Assembly (NCBI GenBank): GCA_025928155.1
Contig: JAICKC010000017.1
Location: 1-33,139, forward strand
Direction of reading: 5' to 3'
DNA length: 33,139 bases
From: Candidatus Saccharimonadota bacterium
Lineage (GTDB): Bacteria > Patescibacteriota > Saccharimonadia > Saccharimonadales > UBA4665
A program made the translations under genes and the position numbers. Shown here piece after piece: positions 23,109 through 30,992 of this stretch; the first letter of the stretch is position 1, and every line of letters begins with the position of its first letter. The notes below the pieces were generated by a model. That model saw nothing but the letters and a program-made list of their open reading frames with translations. It did not search any database and had not been told where the DNA came from.

Positions 23109-24204
23109 GTGGCGCGCCTGGCTGGGGTTCAGTTCCCTGGGGGTACTGCTGTTACTGCCTGCAGCGGCGCATGCCATTAGCTTTGGCGGCGGTACTGACA
23201 CGTCTGGCACTTTCAATCTGCAAATCACCCCTTCGCCGCTCGTTACCACCATAAAGCCAGGCGTAAAAACCACGGTACAGCTCAAGATTCGCAATGTCGG
23301 CACCGGCACCGAAGATCTCAAAATAGAGCCTCGCGCCTTCAAAATCAGCAGCGACAGCACCAGTATAAAGCTTCAAGACACTCCCCCACCTGACATCGAT
23401 AACTGGGCCAGTTTTGCCAATTCCACCTTTACTATCAAGCCGGGTGAATGGTATACCGAGAACATCACCCTCAAGGCTCCGGCCGCCGCGGGGTTCAGCT
23501 ACAGCTTCGCTATCCAGATTAGCCGGCAGAAGGTAGTTGGCGCCCCCAGTTCTGGCCACGCAATCAATGGGTCGGTGGCAGTTTTTACGCTGATAAATGT
23601 AGACAGACCGGGCGCCAAGGCGCAGCTTGACGTGGACGAGTTCAAAACAGACAAAAAAGTTTACGAATATTTGCCAGCCAACCTTTCGATCCGCTTTCGT
23701 AACGCGGGCAATACCATCGCTCAACCGGCCGGCAATATTTTTATCCAGCGCAGCACTAAGAATAGTACACCTTTGAGCACCCTAGTCGTTAACCCCAAGG
23801 GCAGCTACATACTGCCTGGCACTACACGCACTATATCCGCCACCTGGAACGATGGTTTCCCGCACTACAATGTCACTACTGATAGCAATGGTAAAACCAC
23901 TAAGAAACTTAGTTGGAGCGGGGCAAACTTATCGCGCCTGCGCATTGGCCGCTACACCGCCAGCCTCGTGGCAGTTTATAACGAAAATGGACGTGACGTT
24001 CCAGTTGTTGGCACTGTGTCGTTTTGGGTTATACCCTGGAAAATCTTACTGGTATTGCTGTTGGTTGTCCTGTTGGTACTCTTCGCCCTCTTCATGATTG
24101 GCCGCTTCATCTACAAACTGGTGCGGCGACGTGGCCGGGGCCCTGTCAAAAAGCAGACTAAAAAACCGTCAGAAGGGTCTGCCGCCGACAGTAAAGACGA
24201 GTAG
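23101..24204 (+). CDS. membrane-anchored DUF916-like surface protein B
   Basis: A 367-residue paralog of the preceding gene, matching along nearly the whole length (signal peptide ending AHA, TPSPLVTTIKPGVKTTVQL, RNVGTGTEDLKIEPR, AGFSYSFAIQISRQK, then a final membrane segment KILLVLLLVVLLVLFALFMI and a basic tail). The start is GTG at 23101, where VHKWRAWLGFSSLGVLLLLP forms a proper signal peptide; an upstream ATG would add a long basic stretch inside the previous gene. The 8-base overlap with the previous stop and GGAG at 23091-23094 point to coupled translation. Two such proteins side by side suggest hetero-assembly or paralogs with divided roles. Confidence 0.75.
   Translation: MHKWRAWLGFSSLGVLLLLPAAAHAISFGGGTDTSGTFNLQITPSPLVTTIKPGVKTTVQLKIRNVGTGTEDLKIEPRAFKISSDSTSIKLQDTPPPDIDNWASFANSTFTIKPGEWYTENITLKAPAAAGFSYSFAIQISRQKVVGAPSSGHAINGSVAVFTLINVDRPGAKAQLDVDEFKTDKKVYEYLPANLSIRFRNAGNTIAQPAGNIFIQRSTKNSTPLSTLVVNPKGSYILPGTTRTISATWNDGFPHYNVTTDSNGKTTKKLSWSGANLSRLRIGRYTASLVAVYNENGRDVPVVGTVSFWVIPWKILLVLLLVVLLVLFALFMIGRFIYKLVRRRGRGPVKKQTKKPSEGSAADSKDE
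23278..23312 (+). repeat. 35-base exact repeat, copy 2
   Basis: Identical to 22194-22228 in the tandem paralog. Confidence 0.85.
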
Positions 24205-24253
24205 TAACGCTCAAAATTGCCAAATAGGATTTTAAAACAGTCTTTACGGCATG

Positions 24254-24262
24254 TGTTATAAT
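24254..24262 (+). promoter_or_regulatory. extended -10 promoter of the tail-like gene pair
   Basis: TGTTATAAT is a perfect extended -10 box. The predicted start near 24269 leaves a ~94-base leader before the ATG at 24363, long for this window. A 36-codon frame starts in that leader at 24299. Confidence 0.5.
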
Positions 24263-24362
24263 GTGCTTACGCTTACTTGTATGTGAGAAGCAAAACAAAT
24301 GTTTGAGATTTTAGGCGAAAATAAACCGCTAAAACTTAAACTAAAAGTGAAAGCAAACAAAC

Positions 24363-24572
24363 ATGCGTGGGAATCTGCGCGAGAAACTCAACACCGAGGT
24401 AACTCGTAAACAGTTTATTCAGTATATCGGCATCGCGCTGCTGATGTTGTTTGGTTTGCATAACTTCTTGCAACTACTCGGCAGCGACAAACACGGCGTG
24501 CATGGCTCCCTCTTACAGCCTCTGGGCAATGGCGCAACAGACAGCTTCGGCACGCGGAGGTTTGGGAAGTAA
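24363..24572 (+). CDS. small one-helix membrane protein
   Basis: A 69-residue protein with a basic start (MRGNLREKLNTEVTRKQ), one transmembrane segment (FIQYIGIALLMLFGLHNFLQ, residues ~18-37), and a short polar tail containing a His (HGVHGS). No family is recognised. The stop is 3 bases before the next ATG, so it belongs to an operon with the phage-tail-like gene and may anchor that protein. No clear ribosome binding site precedes it. Confidence 0.6.
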   Translation: MRGNLREKLNTEVTRKQFIQYIGIALLMLFGLHNFLQLLGSDKHGVHGSLLQPLGNGATDSFGTRRFGK

Positions 24573-24575
24573 GCC

Positions 24576-25298
24576 ATGGCAGTTCCACAGCGCCTCCCGA
24601 TAGTTGGCCAGGACGACGGTACCTGGGGCGACATTATTCGCCAGTTCCTCATGAAGGAACATTATAACGACGATACCGACAACCCCGATAACGGTGGACA
24701 CCAGAACGTCACTATCCGACCGGGCACCACCTCGGCCGCTCCGCTCACCTTCTCGAGCGGATCATTGCTAACTACCCCTGCTTCCGGCTCGGTTGAGTTC
24801 AACAGCAGCGACCTCTATTTCACTCCGAGCACGACACGCAAGAAGGTCGCCATTTACGATGACAGTTCTGGCGCCACCGGCGACACATACTACCGAGATA
24901 GTTCTGGTAACTTTGTGCGCCTCGGCATAGGATCCAGCGGCCAAACCCTGCAGGTAGCGAGTGGCCAGCCGGCCTGGGGCAACTCTATGAACTTCGGCTG
25001 CAGTACGCAGACCAGCAGCTACACCCTGACCCAAACTGATACCGTTATGCTCGCCGATGCTTCTAGCAGCAATATCACCATCACCCTGCCTGCCGCCAGC
25101 AGTTTCGGCGGCCATCGATTTTATATCAAGCGCATTGATGATGATACCCTATCCATTAACACCGTCACCATTGGCCGCACCAGCAGCGACACCATCGACG
25201 GCGCCACTAGCTATGCGCTCGGTAAGCAATACGACGTGGTCGAAGTGGTCAGCAACGGCAGTAATTGGTTTATACTGAGCAGCGTCACACATCCCTAA
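24576..25298 (+). CDS. phage-tail-fibre-like protein
   Basis: A 240-residue protein with no signal peptide. The N-terminus (PIVGQDDGTWGDIIRQFLMK, then EHYN) has the G-x-DDGTWG pattern common in phage tail and baseplate proteins. The C-terminal ~90 residues (YTLTQTDTVMLADASSSNI, then TITLPAASSFGGHRFYIKRI, SDTIDGATSYAL and NGSNWFIL) resemble a repeat domain of tail fibres. It has Ser/Thr-rich middle strands. A role in surface attachment is inferred. The missing signal peptide is puzzling for a protein in an envelope locus; export could be by another route. GGGAAG at 24564-24569 serves as ribosome binding site. Confidence 0.65.
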   Translation: MAVPQRLPIVGQDDGTWGDIIRQFLMKEHYNDDTDNPDNGGHQNVTIRPGTTSAAPLTFSSGSLLTTPASGSVEFNSSDLYFTPSTTRKKVAIYDDSSGATGDTYYRDSSGNFVRLGIGSSGQTLQVASGQPAWGNSMNFGCSTQTSSYTLTQTDTVMLADASSSNITITLPAASSFGGHRFYIKRIDDDTLSINTVTIGRTSSDTIDGATSYALGKQYDVVEVVSNGSNWFILSSVTHP

Positions 25299-25300
25299 TC

Positions 25301-25309
25301 TGTCATAAT
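25301..25309 (+). promoter_or_regulatory. extended -10 promoter of the third DUF916-like gene
   Basis: TGTCATAAT ends at 25309 and the ATG starts at 25316, exactly at the expected transcription start. It lies 2 bases after the stop of the tail-like gene. Confidence 0.5.
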
Positions 25310-25315
25310 GGAATC

Positions 25316-26188
25316 ATGCACCTGTTGAGACGAGTGGTTGTGTTTGTAACACTAGCATCGCTATTTATCCCGACCGCCCATGCTGTCACCCCTGAGAAGG
25401 GTTTACTCATAGCCCCAACCCAGCAATTTCTGTATGTGGACGCCGGCAAAAGCCTGCAGAGTTCGTTCACGGTTACTAATCTGACCGACCAGCCATTACC
25501 GCTCTCGTTCAGTATCAAGCAGTTTTCGGTAGCCGACTACAGCTACACCTACGAATTCACCCCACCACCCAATGATTGGCTCACCTTAGACACTACTGCC
25601 ACTATGCTGCCCGCCAAACAGGCCATGAAAGTCGCTTATACCATAACCGTGCCGTCTCGTGCCGCCCCAGGCGGCCGATACTACACCCTGCTGGCCAGCG
25701 CTACTACTTCGGACGGCGGCGTCAGTAGTACTATTCAGGCGGCCGACTTGCTCTACCTGACCGTCAACGGCCAGCTACTCACCAGCAGCGTACTAAAGAG
25801 CGGCAGCATCCAACGGTTCGCGTGGGGCAACGCCTTTACGTTTAAGCTGGCGCCGGAAAATATCGGCAACGTCTATACTAACGTACAAGTACACGGCCGT
25901 CTTGTAGGCCTCTTAACCAAGCCGGAACAAAAGGGTGACGCGCACATACTTATCCCCGACAAACCGCGTACACTAACCGGCGCTATACCCACGCCCCTGC
26001 TGCCGGGTGTATACCGTGCTGAGTACGGCTACACGACCAGTGGCGACTGGAACATCCTCGAACACGCCTGGGTAGTGTTTGTACCGCCCTGGTTCCTGTC
26101 CCTGCTACTGGTCATAGCAATTCTGCTGCCAAGGTTGCTATCCAAAAAAAAGAAAGTTGGCGAGCTCAAGTCACCCAAGCCTAGTTGA
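25316..26188 (+). CDS. DUF916-like (WxL-interacting-type) membrane-anchored surface protein C
   Basis: A 290-residue protein with a signal peptide (MHLLRRVVVFVTLASLFIP, cleavage near AHA-VT), an exterior of about 220 residues, and a C-terminal membrane helix (WFLSLLLVIAILLPRLL) with a basic tail. DAGKSLQSSFTVTNLTDQPL, WLTLDTTATMLPAKQAMKV and VPSRAAPGGRYYTLLA follow the plan of DUF916: a chain of strands, NxT/D turns, and a PxxAxxGxxY strand. It is a distant relative of proteins A and B above. Its start fits a -10 box seven bases upstream, without a ribosome binding site. The stop overlaps the convergent gene by 8 bases. Confidence 0.72.
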   Translation: MHLLRRVVVFVTLASLFIPTAHAVTPEKGLLIAPTQQFLYVDAGKSLQSSFTVTNLTDQPLPLSFSIKQFSVADYSYTYEFTPPPNDWLTLDTTATMLPAKQAMKVAYTITVPSRAAPGGRYYTLLASATTSDGGVSSTIQAADLLYLTVNGQLLTSSVLKSGSIQRFAWGNAFTFKLAPENIGNVYTNVQVHGRLVGLLTKPEQKGDAHILIPDKPRTLTGAIPTPLLPGVYRAEYGYTTSGDWNILEHAWVVFVPPWFLSLLLVIAILLPRLLSKKKKVGELKSPKPS

Positions 26189-26741
26189 GTGCTACAGCAG
26201 TGTAAATTATATCCACCTTGTAGTCGCCCGCTGGCTTAGTCGAATCAGCCAGGACGCCGAACGTCACCGTGGTACCTTCACCCGAGGTTTGCGGGCCGCT
26301 GCTTTGTTTTATAAGCGTCGGCAGTGTACTCAGACCCAAGAAATCTGTGCTGGATCCGTCGGTATTGTACCCCCACGTGTTGTCCGTCAGCGACGCAGCC
26401 GAGCCATTCGTGCTCGCGGGGATGGTAGCGCCGTCACCCACCATATCACTACTGCCGTTAGCATACATATACAGCCCATAGCCTTCTGGGTCGGTAGTTG
26501 TAACGGTAACAGTAGTGTTGCCCGTACCCGTCAGGTCGCTGCCGCTGAGTGACAGATTCAGGTTAATGTCGCCTCCTAGTGTAATCCCTAGGCCTGTTGT
26601 CGAGCCGAACGGTATGTCGGACCCAAAGCTACCCGATCCAAACGGCGCCGCCGCCGCAGTTCCCGAAAGTGACACCAAGGCAAGCAGCACAGCTATGATC
26701 AGCCCCGGCCTAAATAGCTTACCGCGCAGTCCCTTTGTCAT
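26181..26741 (-). CDS. small secreted protein with domain related to the WQL protein
   Basis: A 186-residue secreted protein. The signal peptide is MTKGLRGKLFRPGLIIAVLL with cleavage near AAA-AP. After a Gly/Ser-rich stretch comes a domain with EGYGLYMYANGSSDM, DNTWGYNTDG, and a closing DYKVDIIYTAVALN. This matches by eye the C-terminal domain of the 20916 protein (NGWQLWGNDNN, NYVAAALF). It therefore resembles a small WxL-type partner of the anchored DUF916-like proteins next to it, but has GL in place of the WxL tryptophan. No membrane anchor is present. The ATG at 26741 lies exactly at the expected transcription start of a TATACT box; a longer frame upstream would overlap the ATPase. Confidence 0.72.
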   Translation of the reverse strand: MTKGLRGKLFRPGLIIAVLLALVSLSGTAAAAPFGSGSFGSDIPFGSTTGLGITLGGDINLNLSLSGSDLTGTGNTTVTVTTTDPEGYGLYMYANGSSDMVGDGATIPASTNGSAASLTDNTWGYNTDGSSTDFLGLSTLPTLIKQSSGPQTSGEGTTVTFGVLADSTKPAGDYKVDIIYTAVALN

Positions 26742-26747
26742 GCTTAT

Positions 26748-26753
26748 AGTATA
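26748..26753 (-). promoter_or_regulatory. -10 box of the small secreted protein gene
   Basis: TATACT on the minus strand ends at 26748, and the ATG starts at 26741, where transcription is expected to begin. Divergent to the ATPase promoter 28 bases away. Confidence 0.45.
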
Positions 26754-26780
26754 CCGTAAGCAAATTAGACTGTTCCAAGG

Positions 26781-26786
26781 TATAAT
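26781..26786 (+). promoter_or_regulatory. -10 box of the P-type ATPase gene
   Basis: A perfect TATAAT ends 9 bases before the ATG at 26796, predicting a leader of about 3 bases. No -35 match is evident. Confidence 0.45.
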
Positions 26787-26795
26787 TTGAGATAA

Positions 26796-29606
26796 ATGGA
26801 TGGGCAAAAACTTCCAAACTATCGCCTGAGCGGCGAAGAGGTTCTGGCAGACCTGCGTAGCTCCCCTCAGGGTCTCACCCGAGCTGAGGCGGCCGACCGC
26901 TTGCGGCATATTGGCGTCAACCAGCTCGCCCAAAAGCACCGTACACCCATCGGCTGGCTATTCTTACGCCAATTTAAAAACCTGTTGGTAATCATCCTGC
27001 TAATTAGCGCCGGAATCGCGGCTTACCTACAGGATGACAAAACCGCCGCCATTATAACGTTTATCGCTCTCACCAACACTGTGGTCGGCTTCTTTCAGGA
27101 GTACAAGGCCGAGAGCTTGCTCGACAGCCTCAGCCGACTCGTAGTGCCGCAGGCGAAAGTACTACGCCGCGGCACGGTGCAGCAGATTGCCAGCGCCGAA
27201 CTGGTGCCGGGCGATGTGGTTTATCTGGAAGCCGGCGACAGCGTCCCGGCCGACGCCCGTGTGCTAGCCGAGGACGAACTCGCCACCAACGATTTCGCCC
27301 TCACCGGCGAAAGTGAGCCTACCCGCAAATTCGTGCACGCAATTGCAGCCGATATACCTGTAGGCTCCCGCCACAACATGATCTACATGGGTACTACGGT
27401 CGCGACTGGCAGCGGCAGTGCAGTCGTAGTCGGCACTGGCATGCACACCGAGCTCGGCCGCATCGCTTCCCTAAGCACCGCCACCCACACCGATGCTTCG
27501 CCACTCCAACGTGAGATGAACAATCTGGCCATACGCATCACCCAGGGCACCCTGCTGCTGGCGGCCATTCTCACGCTGTTCGAACTACGGGGAGACGTCG
27601 GCCTCAAAACCTCCCTACTCTTTGCTATATCAGTAGCCGCAGCCATGATACCGAACGGCCTGGTCGCCGAAGTTAACATCACCCTCGCCCAGACTGCCAG
27701 CCGCATGGCCCGTGCCAAAGCGCTGGTTAAAAAATTGTCGGCTGTCGAAACACTCGGCGCCACCGATATTATCGCTACCGACAAAACGGGCACGCTCACC
27801 AAAAACGAAATGACCGTTACGCACGCGCTCATCGGCCGTACCACCTACACTGTCAGCGGCACCGGCTACGAAATGAACGGGGCAGTGTGCGACGTAAAAG
27901 GCAAGCCGCTCGGTGGCCGCAAGCTCAAAGACCTCCATCTGTTTTTTGAAACTGGCGCCCTCGCCAACAACGCGCTTGTCAATCCACCGGATAGCGAGCA
28001 CGCCACCTGGTACGTCGTCGGTGATCCCACCGAAGGTGCGCTCGTTACACTGGCCCGCAAAGCCGGCCTGGAGCCCAATCAGCTAAATGAGCGCTTCCCG
28101 GAGTACAAAGAGTACGCCTTCGACAGCGCCCGTAAACGCATGACTTCTGTACGCGAAGTAAACAGCCGACTCTACGCCTTCGTCAAAGGCGCTCCCGAGA
28201 GCGTCCTCCAGCAATCCACCGAGCTGTGGGATCACGGCCATACCCGCCCGCTGAGCCAGGCCGACCGCAAGTTCTTCCTCAGTTACAACGAACAGCACGC
28301 CGAGAGCGCAGAACGCAACTTAGCATTTGCCTATCGCGTATTACCCAAAAGCTTCGACCCGGCCAAACACCATCTGGAAGACACCGAACAAAAGCTCATT
28401 TTCTTAGGAATTGTAAGCATGGTTGACCCCTTGCGCGAGCAAGTTCCCGACGCCATGCAGGCAGCCCAAGCCGCGCACGTAAGGGTCAGCGTTATCACCG
28501 GCGACTATCCCGCGACCGCCAAAGCCATTGCCGAAAAGGCCGGCCTTGGCGACGACAGCATTACAATAGTGCTGGGCGAAGATCTTCCCAATATGGCGGA
28601 CGCCCAGGTACTTGAATTGCTGTTGCGCGGCGGCGCCGTCTTCAGCCGCGTCAGCCCCGAAGACAAGCTGCGCATTGTGGAGCTGGCCCGCTCCGCCCAT
28701 CACGTCGTAGCCGTCACCGGCGACGGCATAAATGACGCGCCAGCGCTCAAACGCGCCGATATCGGGGTCGCCATGGGTCTTACCGGCACCGACGTCGCGA
28801 AAGACGCCGCCGAAATTGTTCTGCTCGACGACAGCTTCGCGACGCTTGTAGACGCAATAGAACAGGGAAGGCTAACGTTCCAAAACATCAAAAAGGCGGC
28901 GCGCTGCGCGCTGACCGACAACATGAGTGAGCTCATAACGGTGCTTATTAGCTTAGCCGCGGCTGCCATTTGGCATATCCCGGCCGCCATTACCGCCATC
29001 CAGATTCTGGCTATCGACATCGTGGCACAGCTTTTTCCTATCACCGCGCTTGGCTGGGATCCGGCCCAGCACCGTCTCATGCACGACCGTCCGCGCGATC
29101 CGCGCGACCACATCTTGAACCGCAAAACGGTACTAGAATTTATTGGCTTCGGCTTACTGGCCGCCTCGCTCGCATATGCCAACTACCTCTTTTATTTTCA
29201 GCGGCACCACATCAGCGCCGAGCACCTAGCAACCGGCCTCGGCCCGTACCTGCAAGCTAGCGTCCTCACCTATGTCACGCTGGTATTATGCCAATTTATG
29301 AATCTGCTGCTAGTACGTAGCCAGAACCAACTCTTCAGCCGCTACCTCTGGAGCAACAAGAAGCTGCTGGCCGCATTTGCAATATCCGTATTTTGTATAC
29401 TTAATATAGTTTATAACCCTGTCGTACAGCCTTACCTCGGCAGCGCCGCCTTGAACGGCTGGGATTGGCTCACCGCTCTGCTCGCCTGTGGCCTCTACAC
29501 CGCCGTTCGCCTGTTCCACTTGCACACCAAAGCCACTAGCCATGCCGAACTCGTCCGCAAACATGGTGCCGCCAAGGTTCGTGCCCACCTGCAAAACGCC
29601 TCATAA
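26796..29606 (+). CDS. P2-type cation-transporting ATPase, ion uncertain
   Basis: A 936-residue ion pump. It shows the A-domain TGES (170-173), the phosphorylation site DKTGTLT (329-335), the nucleotide-domain KGAPES, ITGDYPATA, and the hinge GDGINDAPALK (642-652), with four N-terminal and six C-terminal membrane helices. The overall fit is to Ca2+/Na+-type (P2) pumps. The ion pocket is unusual: helix 4 has PNGL (286-289) where P2 pumps have PEGL, and helix 6 has IDIVAQLFP where SERCA has VNLVTDGLP. Helix 5 keeps the NxxE of the family (NMSELI). The transported ion cannot be assigned. The gene starts nearly leaderless. Confidence 0.9.
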   Translation: MDGQKLPNYRLSGEEVLADLRSSPQGLTRAEAADRLRHIGVNQLAQKHRTPIGWLFLRQFKNLLVIILLISAGIAAYLQDDKTAAIITFIALTNTVVGFFQEYKAESLLDSLSRLVVPQAKVLRRGTVQQIASAELVPGDVVYLEAGDSVPADARVLAEDELATNDFALTGESEPTRKFVHAIAADIPVGSRHNMIYMGTTVATGSGSAVVVGTGMHTELGRIASLSTATHTDASPLQREMNNLAIRITQGTLLLAAILTLFELRGDVGLKTSLLFAISVAAAMIPNGLVAEVNITLAQTASRMARAKALVKKLSAVETLGATDIIATDKTGTLTKNEMTVTHALIGRTTYTVSGTGYEMNGAVCDVKGKPLGGRKLKDLHLFFETGALANNALVNPPDSEHATWYVVGDPTEGALVTLARKAGLEPNQLNERFPEYKEYAFDSARKRMTSVREVNSRLYAFVKGAPESVLQQSTELWDHGHTRPLSQADRKFFLSYNEQHAESAERNLAFAYRVLPKSFDPAKHHLEDTEQKLIFLGIVSMVDPLREQVPDAMQAAQAAHVRVSVITGDYPATAKAIAEKAGLGDDSITIVLGEDLPNMADAQVLELLLRGGAVFSRVSPEDKLRIVELARSAHHVVAVTGDGINDAPALKRADIGVAMGLTGTDVAKDAAEIVLLDDSFATLVDAIEQGRLTFQNIKKAARCALTDNMSELITVLISLAAAAIWHIPAAITAIQILAIDIVAQLFPITALGWDPAQHRLMHDRPRDPRDHILNRKTVLEFIGFGLLAASLAYANYLFYFQRHHISAEHLATGLGPYLQASVLTYVTLVLCQFMNLLLVRSQNQLFSRYLWSNKKLLAAFAISVFCILNIVYNPVVQPYLGSAALNGWDWLTALLACGLYTAVRLFHLHTKATSHAELVRKHGAAKVRAHLQNAS

Positions 29607-29620
29607 CGGAGGTGGTGAGT

Positions 29621-29649
29621 TTGCATGTATAAGTATTTTAGTGTAAAGT
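29621..29649 (+). promoter_or_regulatory. possible promoter of the orphan cassette
   Basis: TTGCAT (29621-29626) and TAAAGT (29644-29649) are 17 bases apart, giving a start near 29656 and a leader of about 60 bases that ends in an AAGGAG ribosome binding site. Confidence 0.4.
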
Positions 29650-29716
29650 ATCTATGCTTTGGCATCATGTAGGAGACCATCAGGGGTTCTTCTATCAGAG
29701 CGCAAGGAGTTCATTC

Positions 29717-30886
29717 ATGTCAGCAGCGGAAGTCGCCCAGCAGCGACACTTCGCAAGTAGAACGTACGCCAGCGTTGCATACGTAGCCGAGCAGGACCGC
29801 CGGTACAAGGCCATGTGGAGCATCTTTGGCTGGGAGTGGGTTAACCTCTTCTACGCCGCAGCCCGCGCAGTCAACACCATCCCCGGCGAGGAACACGGGA
29901 CACTCAACCCCGCGTTCCATGCCACCAGGAAGCAGATCGCGGACCTCATGGTCCAGCTCACCGACATGAGCTGGTTCAAAGGCCTTCAGCTCCGTCCGGG
30001 CACGTACAACAACCTCCTCATCATGGGGGCGAAGTACAAGGCCATGGTAGAGCGAGCCAAGATGCTCAAGGCGCGGCTCGACAAGTCCGAAAAGCCCAGC
30101 GACATCGTGCGGTTCCGCAAGATGTTCGCCCTGTCTGGCCAGCGACCGCGCAGCGACAAGCTCGATGGCTCTGTCGAGCAGATATACGCCGACCTCAGCA
30201 ACGAGACCAAGACCCACCCGTGGGTCCAGGCGCAGATGCTGCTCCAGCAGAACGACAACGCCCACGAGCCGTTCCACGGTGCATTCGCGACAGAGTTCGA
30301 GCTGATCATCCTCTCGATCATCGTCGCCTGGAACGGCGCTATCAAGATCGAGGCTGACGGGTACGAGCCCTGCTACGACGACAAGCCGCTGCCCGACGTC
30401 CCACCGCGCTCCGTCAAGTCGATCACGCTCGGCCTGCCGGGTGGTCTGGAAATCGTCACCGTTAACGCGCCCGCGGTCGAACGACCGTATGGGCCGCCGC
30501 GCCCGACCAGCATTAGCACTACGCAATACCTGATCGAGAACTACGGCCTCTCCGGAGGTACCGTGGTGGTCGTCACGGTGCGAGTGCACGGTCGTCGCAT
30601 GCTCGGTGACTCCGAAAGGACGATTCACAGCATCGACCCGACCATCAAGGTCATCGGCTACGCGGCGAGCATCGAGGGTGACCCCATCAACTACTTCCCG
30701 CACGCCATGGCCGAAGCGGTCAACCAACTCGTCAAGGCCGTCGAGGAGACGCTCAACGACATGCGGCCGACCGGTTCCAAGCCGCTCGACCTCAAGGCCG
30801 TCCGTGCCTTGCTTGACCGGCTTTACGCGAGCCCGACAAACACGACCTTGCTCGAGATCTTCCGCGAGGTCATGTCCGGCGAGTAA
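29717..30886 (+). CDS. orphan protein of atypical codon use, function unknown
   Basis: A 389-residue soluble protein I do not recognise. A possible amphipathic or membrane-near stretch is EFELIILSIIVAWNGAIKI near the middle. Otherwise it is mixed helix and strand, ending in LDRLYASPTNTTLLEIFREV. Base use differs from the neighbours: codons end overwhelmingly in C or G (CTC, GTC, GAG, AAG, ATC), and ATA, frequent elsewhere in this window, is nearly absent. The start is set by AAGGAG at 29704-29709. It has its own promoter and a strong terminator and is flanked by housekeeping genes, so it looks like an acquired single-gene unit. The opposite-strand frame of similar length is a shadow of the codon bias. 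Confidence 0.7.
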   Translation: MSAAEVAQQRHFASRTYASVAYVAEQDRRYKAMWSIFGWEWVNLFYAAARAVNTIPGEEHGTLNPAFHATRKQIADLMVQLTDMSWFKGLQLRPGTYNNLLIMGAKYKAMVERAKMLKARLDKSEKPSDIVRFRKMFALSGQRPRSDKLDGSVEQIYADLSNETKTHPWVQAQMLLQQNDNAHEPFHGAFATEFELIILSIIVAWNGAIKIEADGYEPCYDDKPLPDVPPRSVKSITLGLPGGLEIVTVNAPAVERPYGPPRPTSISTTQYLIENYGLSGGTVVVVTVRVHGRRMLGDSERTIHSIDPTIKVIGYAASIEGDPINYFPHAMAEAVNQLVKAVEETLNDMRPTGSKPLDLKAVRALLDRLYASPTNTTLLEIFREVMSGE

Positions 30887-30914
30887 GCCTGGCTCCAACT
30901 CAACCGCCACAGCG

Positions 30915-30956
30915 AAGCCGGGAGGTGTATCTATCCAAGAACATCTCCCGGCTTTT
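30915..30956 (+). terminator. strong intrinsic terminator after the orphan gene
   Basis: AAGCCGGGAGGTGT (30915-30928) pairs with ACATCTCCCGGCTT (30941-30954) over 14 positions with one G-U, around a 12-base loop, and the T-run continues to 30956. It is GC-rich, unlike the loosely defined ends elsewhere in the window. Confidence 0.8.
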
Positions 30957-30992
30957 CGCAATATTTATCCACCTTATACTTTTTATAAACTA

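Noticed and set aside
29607-29716. Possible tRNA or small RNA in the gap after the ATPase
   Set aside because: No T-loop or acceptor-stem pattern was found; the gap is explained by a promoter and leader of the orphan gene.
29720-30961. 413-codon minus-strand frame
   Set aside because: It mirrors the GC-ending codons of the plus-strand orphan gene. The plus strand has AAGGAG, a promoter and a correctly placed terminator, while the minus product is an Arg/Asp/Val-rich low-complexity string.
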